A DNA stretch of 64,000 bases from assembly GCF_032854445.1 (NCBI RefSeq), contig NC_088306.1, forward strand, positions 2,538,373-2,602,372. The letters are read 5' to 3'. This document shows, one piece after another, positions 1 to 11,959 of this stretch. Below the pieces are notes generated by a model, which was not told the origin of the DNA, made no database searches, and was given only the letters and a program-made list of their open reading frames with translations. A program made the translations under genes and the position numbers. This stretch comes from Liolophura sinensis (Eukaryota; Mollusca; Polyplacophora; Chitonida; Chitonidae). Position 1 is the first letter of the stretch. Each line of letters opens with the position of its first letter.

Positions 1-115
1 CGGCAAACAGGTCGCTCTCCGGTTGCCTCTCACACAACCGAGAAGATGTGAGCCTATTATATTCACCGGGTCCACACGAGAGAGCTCGAGGTTACTCGCC
101 TTTTTACAACCTTGT
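1..115 (-). mobile_element. I-type LINE, 5' UTR fragment
   Basis: The reverse complement of this segment aligns with the 5' UTR of LINE copy B at about 33,055-33,170, including the stretches ggtgaatataataggctcac and cttctcggttgtgtgagagg. The element therefore runs leftward off the window. Similarity stops near 115, about 55-60 bases short of where copy B begins. Only the 5' leader is inside the window, so coding capacity cannot be judged. Confidence 0.8.
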
Positions 116-299
116 ATTGACGGCTAAGTTGCATTCTTTTGCATTCCGGAGACCCCACTAAAAGGTTTGGAGTTTTACGTTCCAAATCTTTTAGTGTGAA
201 ATTGCTGGACATATGTTTTATTACGTTTGACAACTTTTTTCCGTATGAAGTCGTCGTAACGTCGTATTTAATATACGTTCTTTGTTCTTTGGTTCTTTG

Positions 300-386
300 C
301 GTTGAACCTTGTTTTAAGAATTGGCCTCGCGATTATTGTCTGGAGCATCTGCCTTGGTTGACGATTAGTATACGAATGTCTAATTT
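300..386 (+). repeat. U-element terminal motif, solo copy
   Basis: This stretch, which contains cctcgcgattattgtc and ggttgacgattagtatacga, aligns with the terminal repeat of element U (41,946-42,675) and with solo copies near 11,814, 26,845 and 46,700. No second copy was seen close by, so it is either a solo end or the relic of a largely deleted element. Confidence 0.55.
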
Positions 387-389
387 TTG

Positions 390-2854
390 CATGTAGGCAA
401 CCCAAAGTAATACTGTTAAAACCAGTTGTTATCCTGTCTATATTTGCCTGGATGGAGGAATCCTAGCACCGACCTCGACCACAGACCTCAGGCCACAGCG
501 TGACGTCAAATACACATGGAAAATGTACGTGTAAAAGGTTTGTGTCTTGTTATAATTTTGTGGCAGTGGATATTAAACTAACAATGTTACCTCCTCGAGG
601 ATGTAGGCATTGGATCTGTGATTCTGAAGGGGTTGGAAGTCGCAAAGTGGCCGTTTTGTTCACTTTGCTGCAGTAAGTTTATGCCGAATGCAATTTTTTT
701 TGTTGTAACTATTGCTGCTGGATATCCGAAGCTGACACGGAGATTTCTGTTAGATTTGTAAACTGATCTGTTTTTTGCTGAGGATGACACAGGAAAGTCC
801 CATCACCGATATAAATGCATTGTCAGAAAGTCAGTAATCTGTGCACAGGTGGTGTGAGGTAACAGTAAATTTGTTCGAAACTGCTGCGTTTAGTATGTTT
901 ACCTGTGAGTTAAAAACACATTCACTTTTCCATTTTTGTACTAATTTATAAGTATTCAATAGAATACTGGCATATTTTACTTACTGTTGATGATATTATG
1001 ACTTGCAAATTGGCTTGACATTTCCGTTTGGCGGGGTCACGCGAGTGCTGTTTGAAATGAACATTTACCCAAACTGCATGTAGCTACTTTCAACCAATTG
1101 CCATACCCTAGAATATACTGCGTGTAGAAGAAAATGTGAGTAACCAATTTAAGATGGGTCACCTGTTTCACTCCTTGTTCCACTTTACTCAACCGGTGTT
1201 ATCACTATTAGGGATTACCATCTCTGGATATAACACAGATTATACCGATAAATATTAGCTTCGAACCAGCCATGTTCGAGTCCGGTACCTAATCGTCAGC
1301 AATACATATTATCCGTCTAGACCATTCCACTAACCTGAGCAGGAAGCAGTGAACCTCTGTAATGAATAGCAATAACGGTTTTCCTGTAACATAACATGGA
1401 TTTGTAAATCACTTCTACCAGTATAATATGTTCAGCTAAGAGAGTATCATTCCCCCATTGTTTCGCCAAACAGTCTAAAGGTTAGCCACGTTTTATTTTT
1501 GTGGAAGGCCTCTTGCTCTAGACGATTGGCATATATTCATGGTAATTTTGTACTCTAAGATCATTGGTCTGAAACTGGCAGTGTAGAGACAAATATCACA
1601 TTAAAAGCAGTACTACATCCTTATTTACGATAATACGGTGCACTCTTTCCAGTATTAAAGATTATTGTGTATTAAATCAGTCCAAGATACGGAAAAATGT
1701 AGTGTTCGATAAGACTCAGCGGAAATCCAGATATTTTTCCGGACATAACTGGGGCGTCTTGGATGCGCGCTATAATCTCGGATTAATCTGCACGAATCGC
1801 TATTATTCTCCCTATAAAACCTTCCTTTGTGGCGAAATTGATACTAGTCTGGTTTTCACATGTTTCTCTCCTTTCACGTCTGTGCGAATTCTCATGAAAT
1901 TACTCATTGTGCTTGTCCTTTGCCTTTCTCTGGACTTTTAAAGTCATTTAATGTTTAAGTTCAGCTATACTTTCGTGGTCTGAAGCATGCAGTGTCTTCA
2001 TTGTCCCGCATTCTCTAAGAAAGCTGCGTTGTTAGTGCCAAGATATGACTACAGCCGTAGAGAGTAAAATGAGAGGAACAATGACAGAGTACTTGTTGGT
2101 AAAGAGTCACAGGCAACCAGAGAAATCCGACCTCTTGTCAGATTACGCGTTGGGACTTCATTCTAACTGGTCACGTAAATGATTCAGTAGTCTGGTAATC
2201 CGAAGCAGTTTGGTATTTTATTTAACTAGTCATGTTAATGTTTTAATAGTGGCATAACACCTAAGCAGAATTCAGTAAATTTATCAAGATGTGACGATTC
2301 ACTACACGTAATCTAAGCGTTAAAGTCGACCTCAATCCCTCAGTTCGTGTACAACACTTAAACCAGGAAAGCGGCGTTCCAACATGTGTTGGCCTAGAAT
2401 TAATAAAATCCTCTGTGCTAGAGTACTTTGCCTTTGTCTCAACTACAGAATATCATTAGTGTTTGGTTTCAACTATGCTTTTGTGGTCTGTAGCGCCATA
2501 TATTTGCGTTTTCACACGATCCTCTGTGAAACATACGCTGTCAATATTAATGCCCTTCGCCGAATCTGGAATTAAACAGAAGCCTGATGGATTTCTTGTG
2601 TCATTTAAATTGACCCATATGTGAAGAGTTGTTTGGTTAGAACTGGGATAAAATCTAATGCTCTTTAAGACGGAAAGCTGTGTCTTCCGGTCTTCTGAGA
2701 AACCTTGGGTGTAACAACAAAAGGCGATAAGGCGGGAGTTTGGCCAATTGCTAAAACGAAGTGTCAGACTGAACGGGTTCGTCAAGTCTACCTCGGCTTT
2801 CGGTCATCGGGAACCTTAAAGTGAATACGGTCAGACAACTAGTGGGTATTCATA
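390..2854. other. No gene recognised
   Basis: Only short, unrelated open frames occur here, and none shows a recognisable domain or a codon pattern unlike its shadows. No tandem repeat or convincing SINE/LINE segment was seen. Non-coding host DNA or very old repeats are likely. Confidence 0.4.
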
Positions 2855-3085
2855 AATGTAACGTCCAATAAATTGCAGTTAACATCACTGCAGTTTAAGC
2901 CATGGTGCTAGCAGATGTATAAATGGCTACTATTTATGCATTTACGTAAACAGTTAGAGTAAAACCCTGATCGAGGTAAATTGATAAGAGGCCGTATTTC
3001 ACTGATTATGTTTGACCATTTGCCAGCTATCACACTGTCGTCGCTGCTCTGGTCTCACTTGCTATGCTGTATGTCTTAATTGTAT
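2855..3085 (+). repeat. Dispersed repeat R
   Basis: This is a copy of a ~300-bp interspersed repeat found at least ten times in the window. Diagnostic blocks are ataaattgcagttaacatca, actatttatgcatttacgta, aggtaaattgataagaggcc and cagctatcacactgtcgtcg. It has no coding potential. Its size and its occurrence in both orientations suit a MITE or SINE-like element, but I could not define terminal repeats or a target duplication. Confidence 0.7.
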
Positions 3086-3790
3086 TTATAAGAGCAGATA
3101 AGTGTTTTTAGAATTAATGTAACGAATTAAAATATCCATGTATTTAACCAATACAAAAACAGAACGTAAAGATCTACAAAAGACAATGTTTTAACGATGG
3201 ATTATGCAGTCTTGCCTTAAAAAGATGTTTGCAGAAAGTTTACAAATTCTTGTGCGCAAACTGTGTTTTATAAAAAAAACTTCCTTCATCCCTAAATCAG
3301 GATTTGAAAAGGTCCAAACTGAATCAAATGTTTAATAAACGGAAATGAACAATCATCAAATGCTGGAATGTTACATTGTATTTGAACCTGGTTTGTGGAC
3401 GTTAAACAAGGAAGGATCCGCCGACGGTTTGGGAATCACGTACTGAAGCTTTTATGGGTAGACAACATCCTAGAACAGGCGTGAAATAGGCCAATAACAC
3501 TTATTAAAGTTCAATGCAAGCCTGGGGATTTCATATGTAAGCGGTGACTGTTTATAGGGTCAGTGCTTTATGGTAGTCGGAACCAACTGGAAACAGAAAA
3601 TTGGTTCCCTGTCATCTTCATGGGAAACGATTTTATCATTTAGAATAAGAATTACAATATAATCTACATGTATATGCCTCAAAGAAGAGGACTGAAATAT
3701 ACTCTACTGAGCCAAGCATTCCTTCTACGTCATAGATGTATATGTTCACGTCCACATTGTTCGAACTATATATTATACACCACAGATACA
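3086..3790. other. No gene recognised
   Basis: AT-rich sequence without a recognisable coding or repeat feature. Confidence 0.35.
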
Positions 3791-3938
3791 ACTTTTAGAT
3801 CGCTGATCACCAGTGTCTTTGTCTCGTCTGTTCTCAAAATGAATGGAGTCCCTTGTTAGCATTAACTTTTACATCACTGATCACCAGTGTCTTTGTCTCG
3901 TCTGTTCTCACAATAAATGGAGTCCCTTGTTAGCATTA
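3791..3938. repeat. 74-bp tandem duplication
   Basis: Two adjacent 74-bp units (3,791-3,864 and 3,865-3,938) share ctgatcaccagtgtctttgt and ggagtcccttgttagcatta with only a few substitutions. It is a recent local duplication of unknown content. Confidence 0.9.
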
Positions 3939-4689
3939 AGTTTTATTTACCAGTGCTTTATGCCGTTCTAGGGAATCTTGTAGTTATACAACGATAGTCA
4001 GCATTATGATGGAAAGTAACCAGGCTGGGGAAACCTTTGACCATCCGCAGGTTTGATTTGGTCTCTTAAATTGATAATACTGTAATAATGTAATTCTTAA
4101 ACCTTTTCACATGTTCGCAAGATGTTTATTAAACATATTCTGGGGCCATTATTCTGTGATGACTAAAAAACTGATACTTTCGTGAAGCCCTGAAATAGGC
4201 CAGCCCAACAGATGTAGTTGCTCATTTATAGTGGCGAACAGGTTGAGGAATTAGGGAACAGTTTAGTCAGACAATTGAAAACCTTTATTTTCATGCTTCA
4301 ATACGTATATGAATAAAATCAATAGGTTGATACATTGCCTCGTGATTTTAAAAAATGTATCAGAAAACATTCAGATTTGGTCTCACTGTTTGGATATTAT
4401 TCAACATACAATCAGCTTATCACATGAAATCCGACTTTATTATGCACCTCGCCCAATTGTGTTAATGAGCACATTGAATCATATGACGTGCATTCTGCTT
4501 TACTGAAGGGAAAACTGAATACATGCAATTTATAACTGTTACGGTGACTATAACAAAGAACAGACTGAACATGGTTGCCACAGGGACTAGAATATTAATT
4601 AGCTGTGGTTAATGGTGCCCCAGGTTCCTAACTGCTTTGCAACTGCCAAAGCAAGAACAAATGCTATTGGTCACTCTAGGTTTCATTAG
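3939..4689. other. No gene recognised
   Basis: No domain, tandem array or known interspersed repeat was seen. Short open frames here are at chance length for AT-rich DNA. Confidence 0.35.
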
Positions 4690-5760
4690 CGATTGATATG
4701 TTGGAATCAGATGACAGGTCTGCAGAAAAACCATCAGCAGTAACGTCGGCATCATCTGCAACAAGCTCACTCAGACATGTCAGAAATCCAGTATCAGGGG
4801 CTATGAAGGAAGGTGTCACGTTCTTTGAACAGACAGTTGATGTTGCATGGTATCTCCCTCGCTTAAGTTATGGACTGTCTATGTACAGTGTCAATGTCTC
4901 CTTCAGTTTTACTTCATAGTTAGGATCAAGTTTGCTAAGAAGTTGAACATCTATTTTTAGCATTAGCAGGTCATTCATTCTCCTATTTATCGAACTCAAC
5001 CTACTGTCTGTTGGGGGACGTTAGATTGTATAAAATCCCCTTTCTACTGTGGCACTGGGGAACATGACAGAAAGGCAGATCTTCATCGCCTGGAGAAAAT
5101 GAGGGAATTTTCCTAATAATCTGCAAAAATGCAATCCTAAACTAACACTTTGCCCTTAAAGCCCTTGAATGTTGTTTTAAAGTGCTTCACTCCATTAATT
5201 TCCATTAATGTCATATCATTGTTGAAACTCAACTCCTATAGATGTTTACTGAAATCACCTGCAATTGTATGCAATTGTTCTTTGCCGTCTTCTGGGTCAC
5301 CACAGTCCCATGATCTATCATCAGCAAGTCGCATTGCATGCATGATTGGCTTTTGGAGTGAGGAGAACCGTTCGTCGATTTTTTCAACAAAAGAGTATAG
5401 AAATCCGTCTTAATTTTGGCAACAAGATTTTTCCCCAGTGTTACTTTCTTCAGAATAAAAGTCTCGTGAACTTTCACTATACATTTGTCAGCTAACTTCT
5501 ATTGTGTCTCTAGTCATCTTACTTCTTTCTCTGAATACTGTTTGTCCACTTACGTTAGTTGCTGTTACAGTTACTTTGGCTTCATCACCATCTATTTCCA
5601 CACCGAATGGAAAGACAAGTCCCACCGATTCTATAAGCTCATGTAGTCCACGAGTGCAGTTATCTAGGCCGTCTAGGATATCAGTGATGAGGGTGTAATG
5701 TCCTTGCATGGATGAACTAACATGTGAGGCACAAGGCACAACACACGGCGGAGCATGCCC
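4690..5760 (-). pseudogene. hAT-family transposase remnant, C-terminal part
   Basis: Read on the minus strand, the segment encodes a broken protein. The most informative part (about 4,870-5,045) reads SATVERGFYTI followed, after a stop, by NRRMNDLLMLKIDVQLLSKL. This resembles the hAT C-terminal dimerisation region (S-A-x-V-E-R-x-F, then the D-x-x-R-x-x-M-x-D-x-L-L segment). Upstream, 5,488-5,739 encodes FRERSKMTRDTIEV, and about 5,240-5,400 encodes DERFSSLQKPIMHAMRLADD in another frame. Several stops and frame changes separate these blocks, so the gene is dead. No N-terminal zinc finger or catalytic domain was identified and no flanking TIRs were recognised. The hAT assignment rests mainly on the dimerisation motif; a co-opted hAT-derived host gene that later decayed is possible. 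Confidence 0.55.
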
Positions 5761-6325
5761 CAGAAATGCGCCCCGGTAACGATCGTTTCCGCGAAATCCG
5801 CAGGGCTATAGTACCGGTGACACAAACGTAAAGCATTCAATGAATGATGTCACCATACTGACACTTCACGAAATTACAATTTACGTTTACCTTACTTTAA
5901 GTTAATACCGAGGGTATTTATCTCATGCTTATTTCCTTGGAATGTAACAATTATTCTTACAACGTTTGTATTAGAAATAAAGCGCTAACTAAACACGAAG
6001 GCCCGGTGAAACTTCATGATGCGCAAATACAGTGTTCGTTCGTTTGATGGCGTAAGATGGAAGAGTCCATAAAAGGGCGATAACTCAAAGAAATTTAACA
6101 TGACGATCAGGCGTATTACATTGCCAAAATGAACATTTGTTGTATTTTCTGTTGTCTAACGATACCTAAATTATCACCTTATTACAAACACACACACACT
6201 CATATATACGGTGTTTTACACTTATAAAAACAATATAAAAAATGGAGGAAAACTTTTTTGACCGATGATTTTCCTGTGCTTCAACAGAGAAACCTGAATT
6301 TTACCTAAATATATTTGCAGAAGGC
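5761..6325. other. No gene recognised
   Basis: Non-coding. A short cacacacaca run occurs near 6,188. No recognisable repeat family was seen. Confidence 0.35.
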
Positions 6326-6420
6326 CGTGAGTTTCCCCCGGGCTCAGTTTTCTCCATAATGCTCGGCCCGTCGTATAAGTGAAATATTCTTGAGTACACC
6401 AATCAAATGAATGAATAATT
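6326..6420 (+). mobile_element. SINE-A, 5'-truncated 3' end
   Basis: The segment holds gtgagtttcccccgggctca, then cgtataagtgaaatattctt, then ccaatcaaatgaatgaataa, which is the 3' half and tail of SINE-A. The tRNA-related head is absent. The gtacggcgtaaaacaccaat block of other copies is shortened to gtacaccaat. It abuts the 66-bp minisatellite. Confidence 0.8.
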
Positions 6421-6463
6421 AAGTAAATATGTATATGTGAAGAAATCCCCGGTTTTAGGTTTA

Positions 6464-7258
6464 CTCAGATTGTGATTAATTAGCGTAGCAGGAAGTAACC
6501 GTATTGGTGGAGTCAGCACTCGGCCAAACCCCCGAATTTGATTAATTAGCGTAACAGGAAGTGACCGTATTGGTGGAGTCAGCACTCGGCCAAACCCCCG
6601 AATTTGATTAATTAGCGTAGCAGGAAGTGACCGTATTGGTGAAGTCAGCACTCGGCCAAACCCCCGAATTTGATTAATTAGCGCAGCAGGATTTGACCGT
6701 ATTGGTGAAGTCAGCACAGGGCCAAACCCCCGAATTTGATTAATTAGCGTAGCAGGAAGTGACCGTATTGGTGGAGTCAGCACTGGGCCAAATCCCCGAA
6801 TTTGATTAATTAGCGTAGCAGGAAGTGACCGTATTGGTGAAGTCAGTACTCGGCCAAACCCCAGAATCTGATTAATTAGCGTAGCAGGAAGTGACCGTAT
6901 TGGTGGAGTCAGCACAGGGCCAAATCCCCGAATTTGATTAATTAGCGTTACAGGAAGTGACCGTATTGGTGGAGTCAGCACTGGGCCAAATCCCCGAATT
7001 TGATTAATTAGCGTAGCAGGAAGTGACCGTATTGGTGGAGTCAGTACTCGGCCAAATCCCCGAATTTGATTAATTAGCGTAGCAGGAAGTGACCGTATTG
7101 GTGGAGTCAGTATTCGGCCAAACCCCCGAATTTGATTAATTAGCGTAGCAGGAAGTGACCGTATTGGTGGAGTCAGCACAGGGCCAAATCCCCGAATTTG
7201 ATTAATTAGAATAGCTGGAAGTGACCGTATTGGTGGAGTCAGTACTCGGCCAAACCTC
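6464..7258. repeat. 66-bp minisatellite, about 12 units
   Basis: Tandem units of 66 bp recur with the blocks tttgattaattagcg, caggaagtgaccgtattggt and gagtcagcac. Differences are mostly single substitutions (ggtggagtc/ggtgaagtc, actcggcc/acagggcc). Because 66 is a multiple of three, one minus-strand frame (6,403-7,179) stays open and encodes a 22-residue repeat with the core PPIRSLPATLINQIRGFGR. No promoter, start context or homologue supports translation, so the open frame is best explained by periodicity. Confidence 0.95.
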
Positions 7259-7261
7259 AGA

Positions 7262-7764
7262 TGTTACACAGGGCCGTCACACCGTTAATCGATATTTGGA
7301 AGCGTAGCGTTGTTTGAATTGGCGGATAGACTATTTAAATGGGCACCAACATCCAGGAATGGTTCAGGACGGAACAAATGCTACCTTCAAAAATACCTTT
7401 CCTATCATTTCTTGGATATAGATTGCCTTCGCAAACCACATCGATCTATGCGTTGAAACATTTGTATATCAGCCGTCAGTCAACAAGGAAGTTCCAAGTC
7501 AAGGACGGAATGAAGAAAAGCAGTCAACAGTTTGCAATGATGTTGCAAAGACGCAAGGTACGTCAGTATTCAAAAGGTGCATCCTGCTAGAATATAAGTT
7601 GTGGACAGCAAAATATGTATTTCACTTGCGTTTTGATAGCAACTGCTCATATTTCCAACGCTGAGATCCAACGTGAAGATCTAAATCATGTGCCCATGAC
7701 GTCACAAGCCTTTCTTTTCTGTTATATACCATGTGCTTATGGTAATAAAGTTCATAATATTTAT
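7262..7764. other. No gene recognised
   Basis: A short open frame (7,339-7,590) has no recognisable domain. No repeat structure was seen. Confidence 0.3.
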
Positions 7765-8060
7765 AACACGGATTTTAATGTGGCTGTGTGTTAAATGTGC
7801 TGCAACACAGCATTTTGATTAAGTCTAGACCAGTGACGTCTAATAAAATGCAATTAACGTCACTGCATATTTTTATACCTAATTATGCTTAATCAGGGGT
7901 GCTAGGTGTCGTGTAAATTGCTACTATATATGCAGTTACATGAACAGTTACAATAAAACCCTGACTGAGGTAAATTGACAAGAGGCCGTATTTCACCGAT
8001 TATCTGTGGTCATTTGTCAGCTATCACACTGTCGTCGCTGCATTTAGAAGCATTTTAATA
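7765..8060 (+). repeat. Dispersed repeat R
   Basis: This is among the most complete copies. It starts near gtgtgttaaatgtgctgc, then aacacagcattttgat, ctagaccagtgacgtctaat, taaaaccctgactgaggtaa and agctatcacactgtcgtcgc. The 3' ctctatgctgtacgtc block seen in other copies is replaced by unrelated sequence. Confidence 0.75.
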
Positions 8061-8239
8061 CTGCAGATAGTTAAGGTGCGAGTCTGATATTGATTGAATG
8101 TCGAGAATTGAGTTATTTTTGGTATATAGAGAAAATTCGATTTAATTTTTGTGCGAGACATCTTCGGAACATGTTCCTTAAAGGGAATTCTTGCAACCTT
8201 GTCGTCTGACCAGCAACTGCATGCATCCAACTGTACTTC

Positions 8240-8395
8240 AAGTGGCATGCGTTGCGACTATTTAAGCATCTGTACGAACGGTTGGAATAAAACCCAAACA
8301 GAGGTAAATGTGGCTATTATTCACCGGTTATGTGTGGCCGCTTGCCAGCTATCACACTGTCCTGGTTTTACTCTTAATGCAGTAGTCTTTTTTTA
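8240..8395 (+). repeat. Dispersed repeat R, 3' part
   Basis: The second half of R, with actatttaagcatctgtacg, aataaaacccaaacagaggt and ttgccagctatcacactgtc, lies in the same orientation only ~180 bp after the preceding copy. It may be a tandem remnant. Confidence 0.65.
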
Positions 8396-9111
8396 ACGTA
8401 AGTCTCTGACAGAAACCCAAACCTTCATTCACTTCGAGCAAATGTTCGTCATTTATGCAGTTGGGGGGTGGGGGGAGGGGTGGATGGAGTACGTTTTGAC
8501 TGACACCTATTAAACACCAGGATTTGTTACGTGCAACATGTATGTGGGTTTAGAAAGGCGAAGAAGTAAAACCTGCTCTAAACTCTGGCTGACCAGATCA
8601 GATTTAACTCTATGTGTTTAGGTTGGAAAGCCTATGATGCAATTTGATCCAGTAGAGACGGAATTCTTTTGCTAAGAGGTATGTACCTGATACATGGTAA
8701 ACAGCTTACCGATGAAAAAACGCCAAGATAAGCAAAACAGCGAGAACATTGTGGCGATAAGCTTGTAGGAAATTGACGCCAGCGAATGTGGTGAATGCTG
8801 TTCAGGTTTATTGAAGGCTTTCAATACAATTGTATTGATTTTCGGGAAATTTTTTCAAAGATTACAAATTAATCGCTTCGAGCGGATATGATGAAAACTG
8901 AGACAAATGAATAGCCTGATTTTTGTCATTTATTATTTATTATTTATCATTTATTATCTTCAGCCGAGGGAACCAAACAGCTGACTCATCCACCAAGCCG
9001 AAACGTCAAATAAAACAGAATTGTAACCTAAAAGGAAGGGTTACATTCAAGTGAAACAACACGAAATAATATTGCATCTAACCTCTGAACACGGGTCTCC
9101 GCTTTGGTCAC
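8396..9111. other. No gene; G-rich tract at 8,462-8,488
   Basis: A short G-rich run (ggggggtggggggagggg) lies at 8,464-8,481 and could fold into a G-quadruplex, but it has no gene context. A run of attatttattatttatc occurs near 8,932. Nothing else was recognised. Confidence 0.4.
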
Positions 9112-9455
9112 GGAGTGAGTGAGTGTTTTGGGATTAACGTCATTCTTAACAGTTTTTCAGTCATGACAACGAAGGAGTCCTTGGAATGTATGTATGTATG
9201 TATATGTAATGTGTCTCCTTGATGCAGCACAAATTTCCACAGCTCTTTTATCCAGTGCTGCTTCAATGAGACGACTGCCCCACCCAAGCCATTATTCTGA
9301 TACTGGTCAACCAGTCGTTTCGCTATCCCCTTAATTCTAAACGCCAATCGAGGAAGCTGGAACATCCTATTTTAAGGTCTTAGATGTGAGTATTGCCTCT
9401 GGATCCACCGCCCACAAAGCGGACGCTCTACTAACTGAGCAATCGGAGCCGGTGA
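9112..9455 (-). mobile_element. SINE-B, near full length
   Basis: On the minus strand the order is a tRNA-like head (about 9,395-9,455, with gagcgtccgctttgtgggcg), a body that includes gactggttgaccagtatcag, and a tail with catgactgaaaaactgtt ending in (actc)n, seen on the plus strand as gagtgagtgagtg. A (tatg)n expansion at 9,187-9,205 interrupts the body. The copy is diverged and no target duplication was resolved. Confidence 0.8.
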
Positions 9456-10021
9456 TTTAGTCTCGGAAAGTGTACGCCGGTTGAAACAACTCAGAAGCTG
9501 ATCTTCCCCATTTTTGTCATCGTTAACCCCTTCGAGTGTAACCTCTTTTAAGAGCTTGTTTATGATACCAAGTATTGTCAGGAGTATCGGCCCCTGACAC
9601 TTGAACTCAGTTGTTTCATATGTTTAGGGCTTTATCATTTAGAACGCTTCACAATTATAACAGCTTGACAGAAATTTCCTGATCGAAAAATGATCATTAA
9701 GTCAAAGTAGCCATCAACGGTACAGACCGCCAGAAAAAGGACTCTTCGCGGTAATAATGGCAGTAAGTAAAATTGCAAATGAGTCATTGTAGGCCATTAA
9801 CGAAAAAGACGTGGGTCTCCGAAACTGAAACAACACTTGAAGTCTCACTCAAAACTACCCTGATGTACGCCTAACAAATACACTGAGTAACAAAATGACG
9901 CCCCCCCACCCCCCCAATCAATTTGTGCTTGTATTCCCTCGGCATGATCGGTGATTTTTCCACGCCTATCGCTTACAAGAGCTGCAATCGTCACGCATTA
10001 CCACGGCAAAATTCGCATCAC
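9456..10021. other. No gene; C-rich tract at 9,900-9,915
   Basis: Contains cccccccacccccccaatc near 9,901. No coding or repeat feature was recognised otherwise. Confidence 0.35.
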
Positions 10022-10256
10022 AACATTTTTATTTATTTATTTATTTCACTGGTGTTTTACGCCGTACTCCACAAAATTTCACTTACACAACGGCGCCAGC
10101 ATTATGGTGAGAGGAAATCCGGTGCCGCCCAGGGGAAATCGAAGACCACCCTGGCAGGCCTTCTCACGTATGGCTGGACTTAAACTCTAAGCGACCGCAT
10201 TGGTGGGAGGCCTCTGGGTCATTGCGCCGCACTGGCTTGCTAACCCCTCCCCCAGA
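10022..10256 (-). mobile_element. SINE-A, near full length
   Basis: The plus strand begins with the (tttat)n complement of the tail, then ggtgttttacgccgtactcc, a body with agcattatggtgagagg, and ends in the complement of the tRNA-like head (gcgaccgcattggtgggagg, then ttgctaacccct). Several substitutions and a small deletion in the body mark an older copy. Confidence 0.85.
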
Positions 10257-11813
10257 ACAAGTTTAAATGTTAGTAATGCTGTTTCACTGTAGCCCAATGT
10301 CGACAAAACGCGCCACTCTGTAAAAAATTATAGAGTAATGTAAAAAATTCTCGGCTGAAGTATCTGGTAGGCCTATGTCTCCACCCTCGCTTGAAATTCC
10401 TGATCGTATGCATAAGCTAATTATGTTTTGCACCACCGAAGTGTGGTTAAGCTGTTGGAAAGTGTTTTGGAAAATTGACAATATTGCAATCACCAAGATA
10501 TGATATCCCTCTATGCCCTTTCTATGTATCATTGAGTAAATGGGTATATGCGAAGCCATCGAGGATAAAAATATGTTAAATAAGAATAACATGCCACGAG
10601 TATGAATATTGAAACCAGTGAGATGGCAAGTAATATCATCCATTTATTATTGAACGTTGGAAAAGTTTATGGTGCCTTTTACGGGACATCTGCTCCCCCA
10701 ACTATATGAAGTCGTCCGCCTGATCTATCAACCTACTTTTCAACTGGCTGCGATGTCTGACGTGAAATTTATTTGTTGTTGCCAAACATGCACAAAGTTC
10801 TTTACATGAGAAATGTGTTGTTTTTTTCTGTTTTATTTTAAGTCGTTGTGTGTCGCCCCCATCGTAATACAAGTAAAGGGAAACTATTCTTGTTTAGGTA
10901 TAACTCTTCTGTAGCGAAGGGGACAGTATAACACGAATGTTGTTTGAATGTAGTGATTTCCCTGAGACTATTGGCAAATTTGTTGCAAACTTCTACGATT
11001 CTTAAAACCACTGATTCTTAGGCCATTCTTAAGATGTCTACAAAACGGTAACTTTGTCACTCTCTCACGTAATAGCTAGAGACATTTTCGTAAAATTGTA
11101 AAACTTCTTTCTGTTTTTTATGCCTATTTTGTTTGTTGCAGTCAACCTCAATCCATGTGCTGTGAAGATAATTGACGTTATAAAGAGAGAATGTGAAATA
11201 CCCACTGATTGAGCATTGGCGTCAAATTATTCGGTGTGAGGATTGACACTTTGTTAGGTGGTGAAAGGAGCAGATAATATTATTCACCCTTCAGAAACAC
11301 ATTGTTTCACTGATCTGAAGAACAAATGATTTAATACAAGTGTGCTATGAGTTTTTGGTATCTGTGATTTGTAAATCTATAATATTGCTTGCATTTCAAG
11401 TTTAGCCCTACAGTGTGTTACTCTAAGAGTTCGGCGATAGTTATCCCAGGATTTACATGTAACATGCTGGAATTTTCTTTTACTTCTTAATTGTATTGAA
11501 GTTTTTTTCCTATCATGAGAGCCATGCCAAGTGTTACTGTCCCTCTAAATTTTATACCTACGTCGAGGATTAGACACTACGTCGCGGACATCAGGAAATC
11601 TGTAACAACTATGCATAACACGGCATACTTTGCCGGCCATGGTAAGCCATATTTAAGACACCCATTCCGACCTCAAATCCCATACCACTCCGCGCGAACG
11701 TACTGGAGGACTACACCTACAGCTCACAAATAAACAGCTGACGACTTATGGTAATAATTTACCAACGGTTATTTTTGAGTCTATTCAGAACTTAAGATCT
11801 GAATATAAGCATC
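10257..11813. other. No gene recognised
   Basis: Open frames at 10,284-10,643 (minus) and 11,515-11,733 (plus) show no domain I recognise. The latter lies just upstream of the Penelope-like remnant and might be a decayed N-terminal part of it, but nothing in it confirms this. Confidence 0.3.
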
Positions 11814-11880
11814 AAGTCCGATATTCATATACCAGTCGTAGTCCGTAAAGGGCGTTCCAAGTCGATAATCGCAAGAGCCA
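11814..11880 (-). repeat. U-element terminal motif, solo copy
   Basis: Contains gtagtccgtaaagggcgttc followed by caagtcgataatcgcaag, nearly identical to copies at 26,845 and 41,946. It stands alone at the upstream edge of the Penelope-like pseudogene, with no partner end nearby. Confidence 0.7.
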
Positions 11881-11959
11881 TTTCCAAAACAATGGTTGTC
11901 CGGAAAAGAATGTCAATATACCGGGGAGATCGCTCAGTGTAAGTGTCCCACTTAAAATC

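Noticed and set aside
470-540. Promoter with a CRE-like tgacgtca site near 500
   Set aside because: A single 8-base match with no downstream gene is expected by chance in a window of this size.
6403-7179. 258-residue open frame on the minus strand
   Set aside because: It is the 66-bp minisatellite read in its one open frame. Period divisible by three explains the length; no independent coding evidence.
6464-7258. CRISPR-like regularity
   Set aside because: Units are contiguous with no unique spacers, and the context is a eukaryotic repeat-rich genome.
8462-8488. Functional G-quadruplex or promoter element
   Set aside because: Only a G-rich run without a neighbouring gene; kept as a note in the gap entry.
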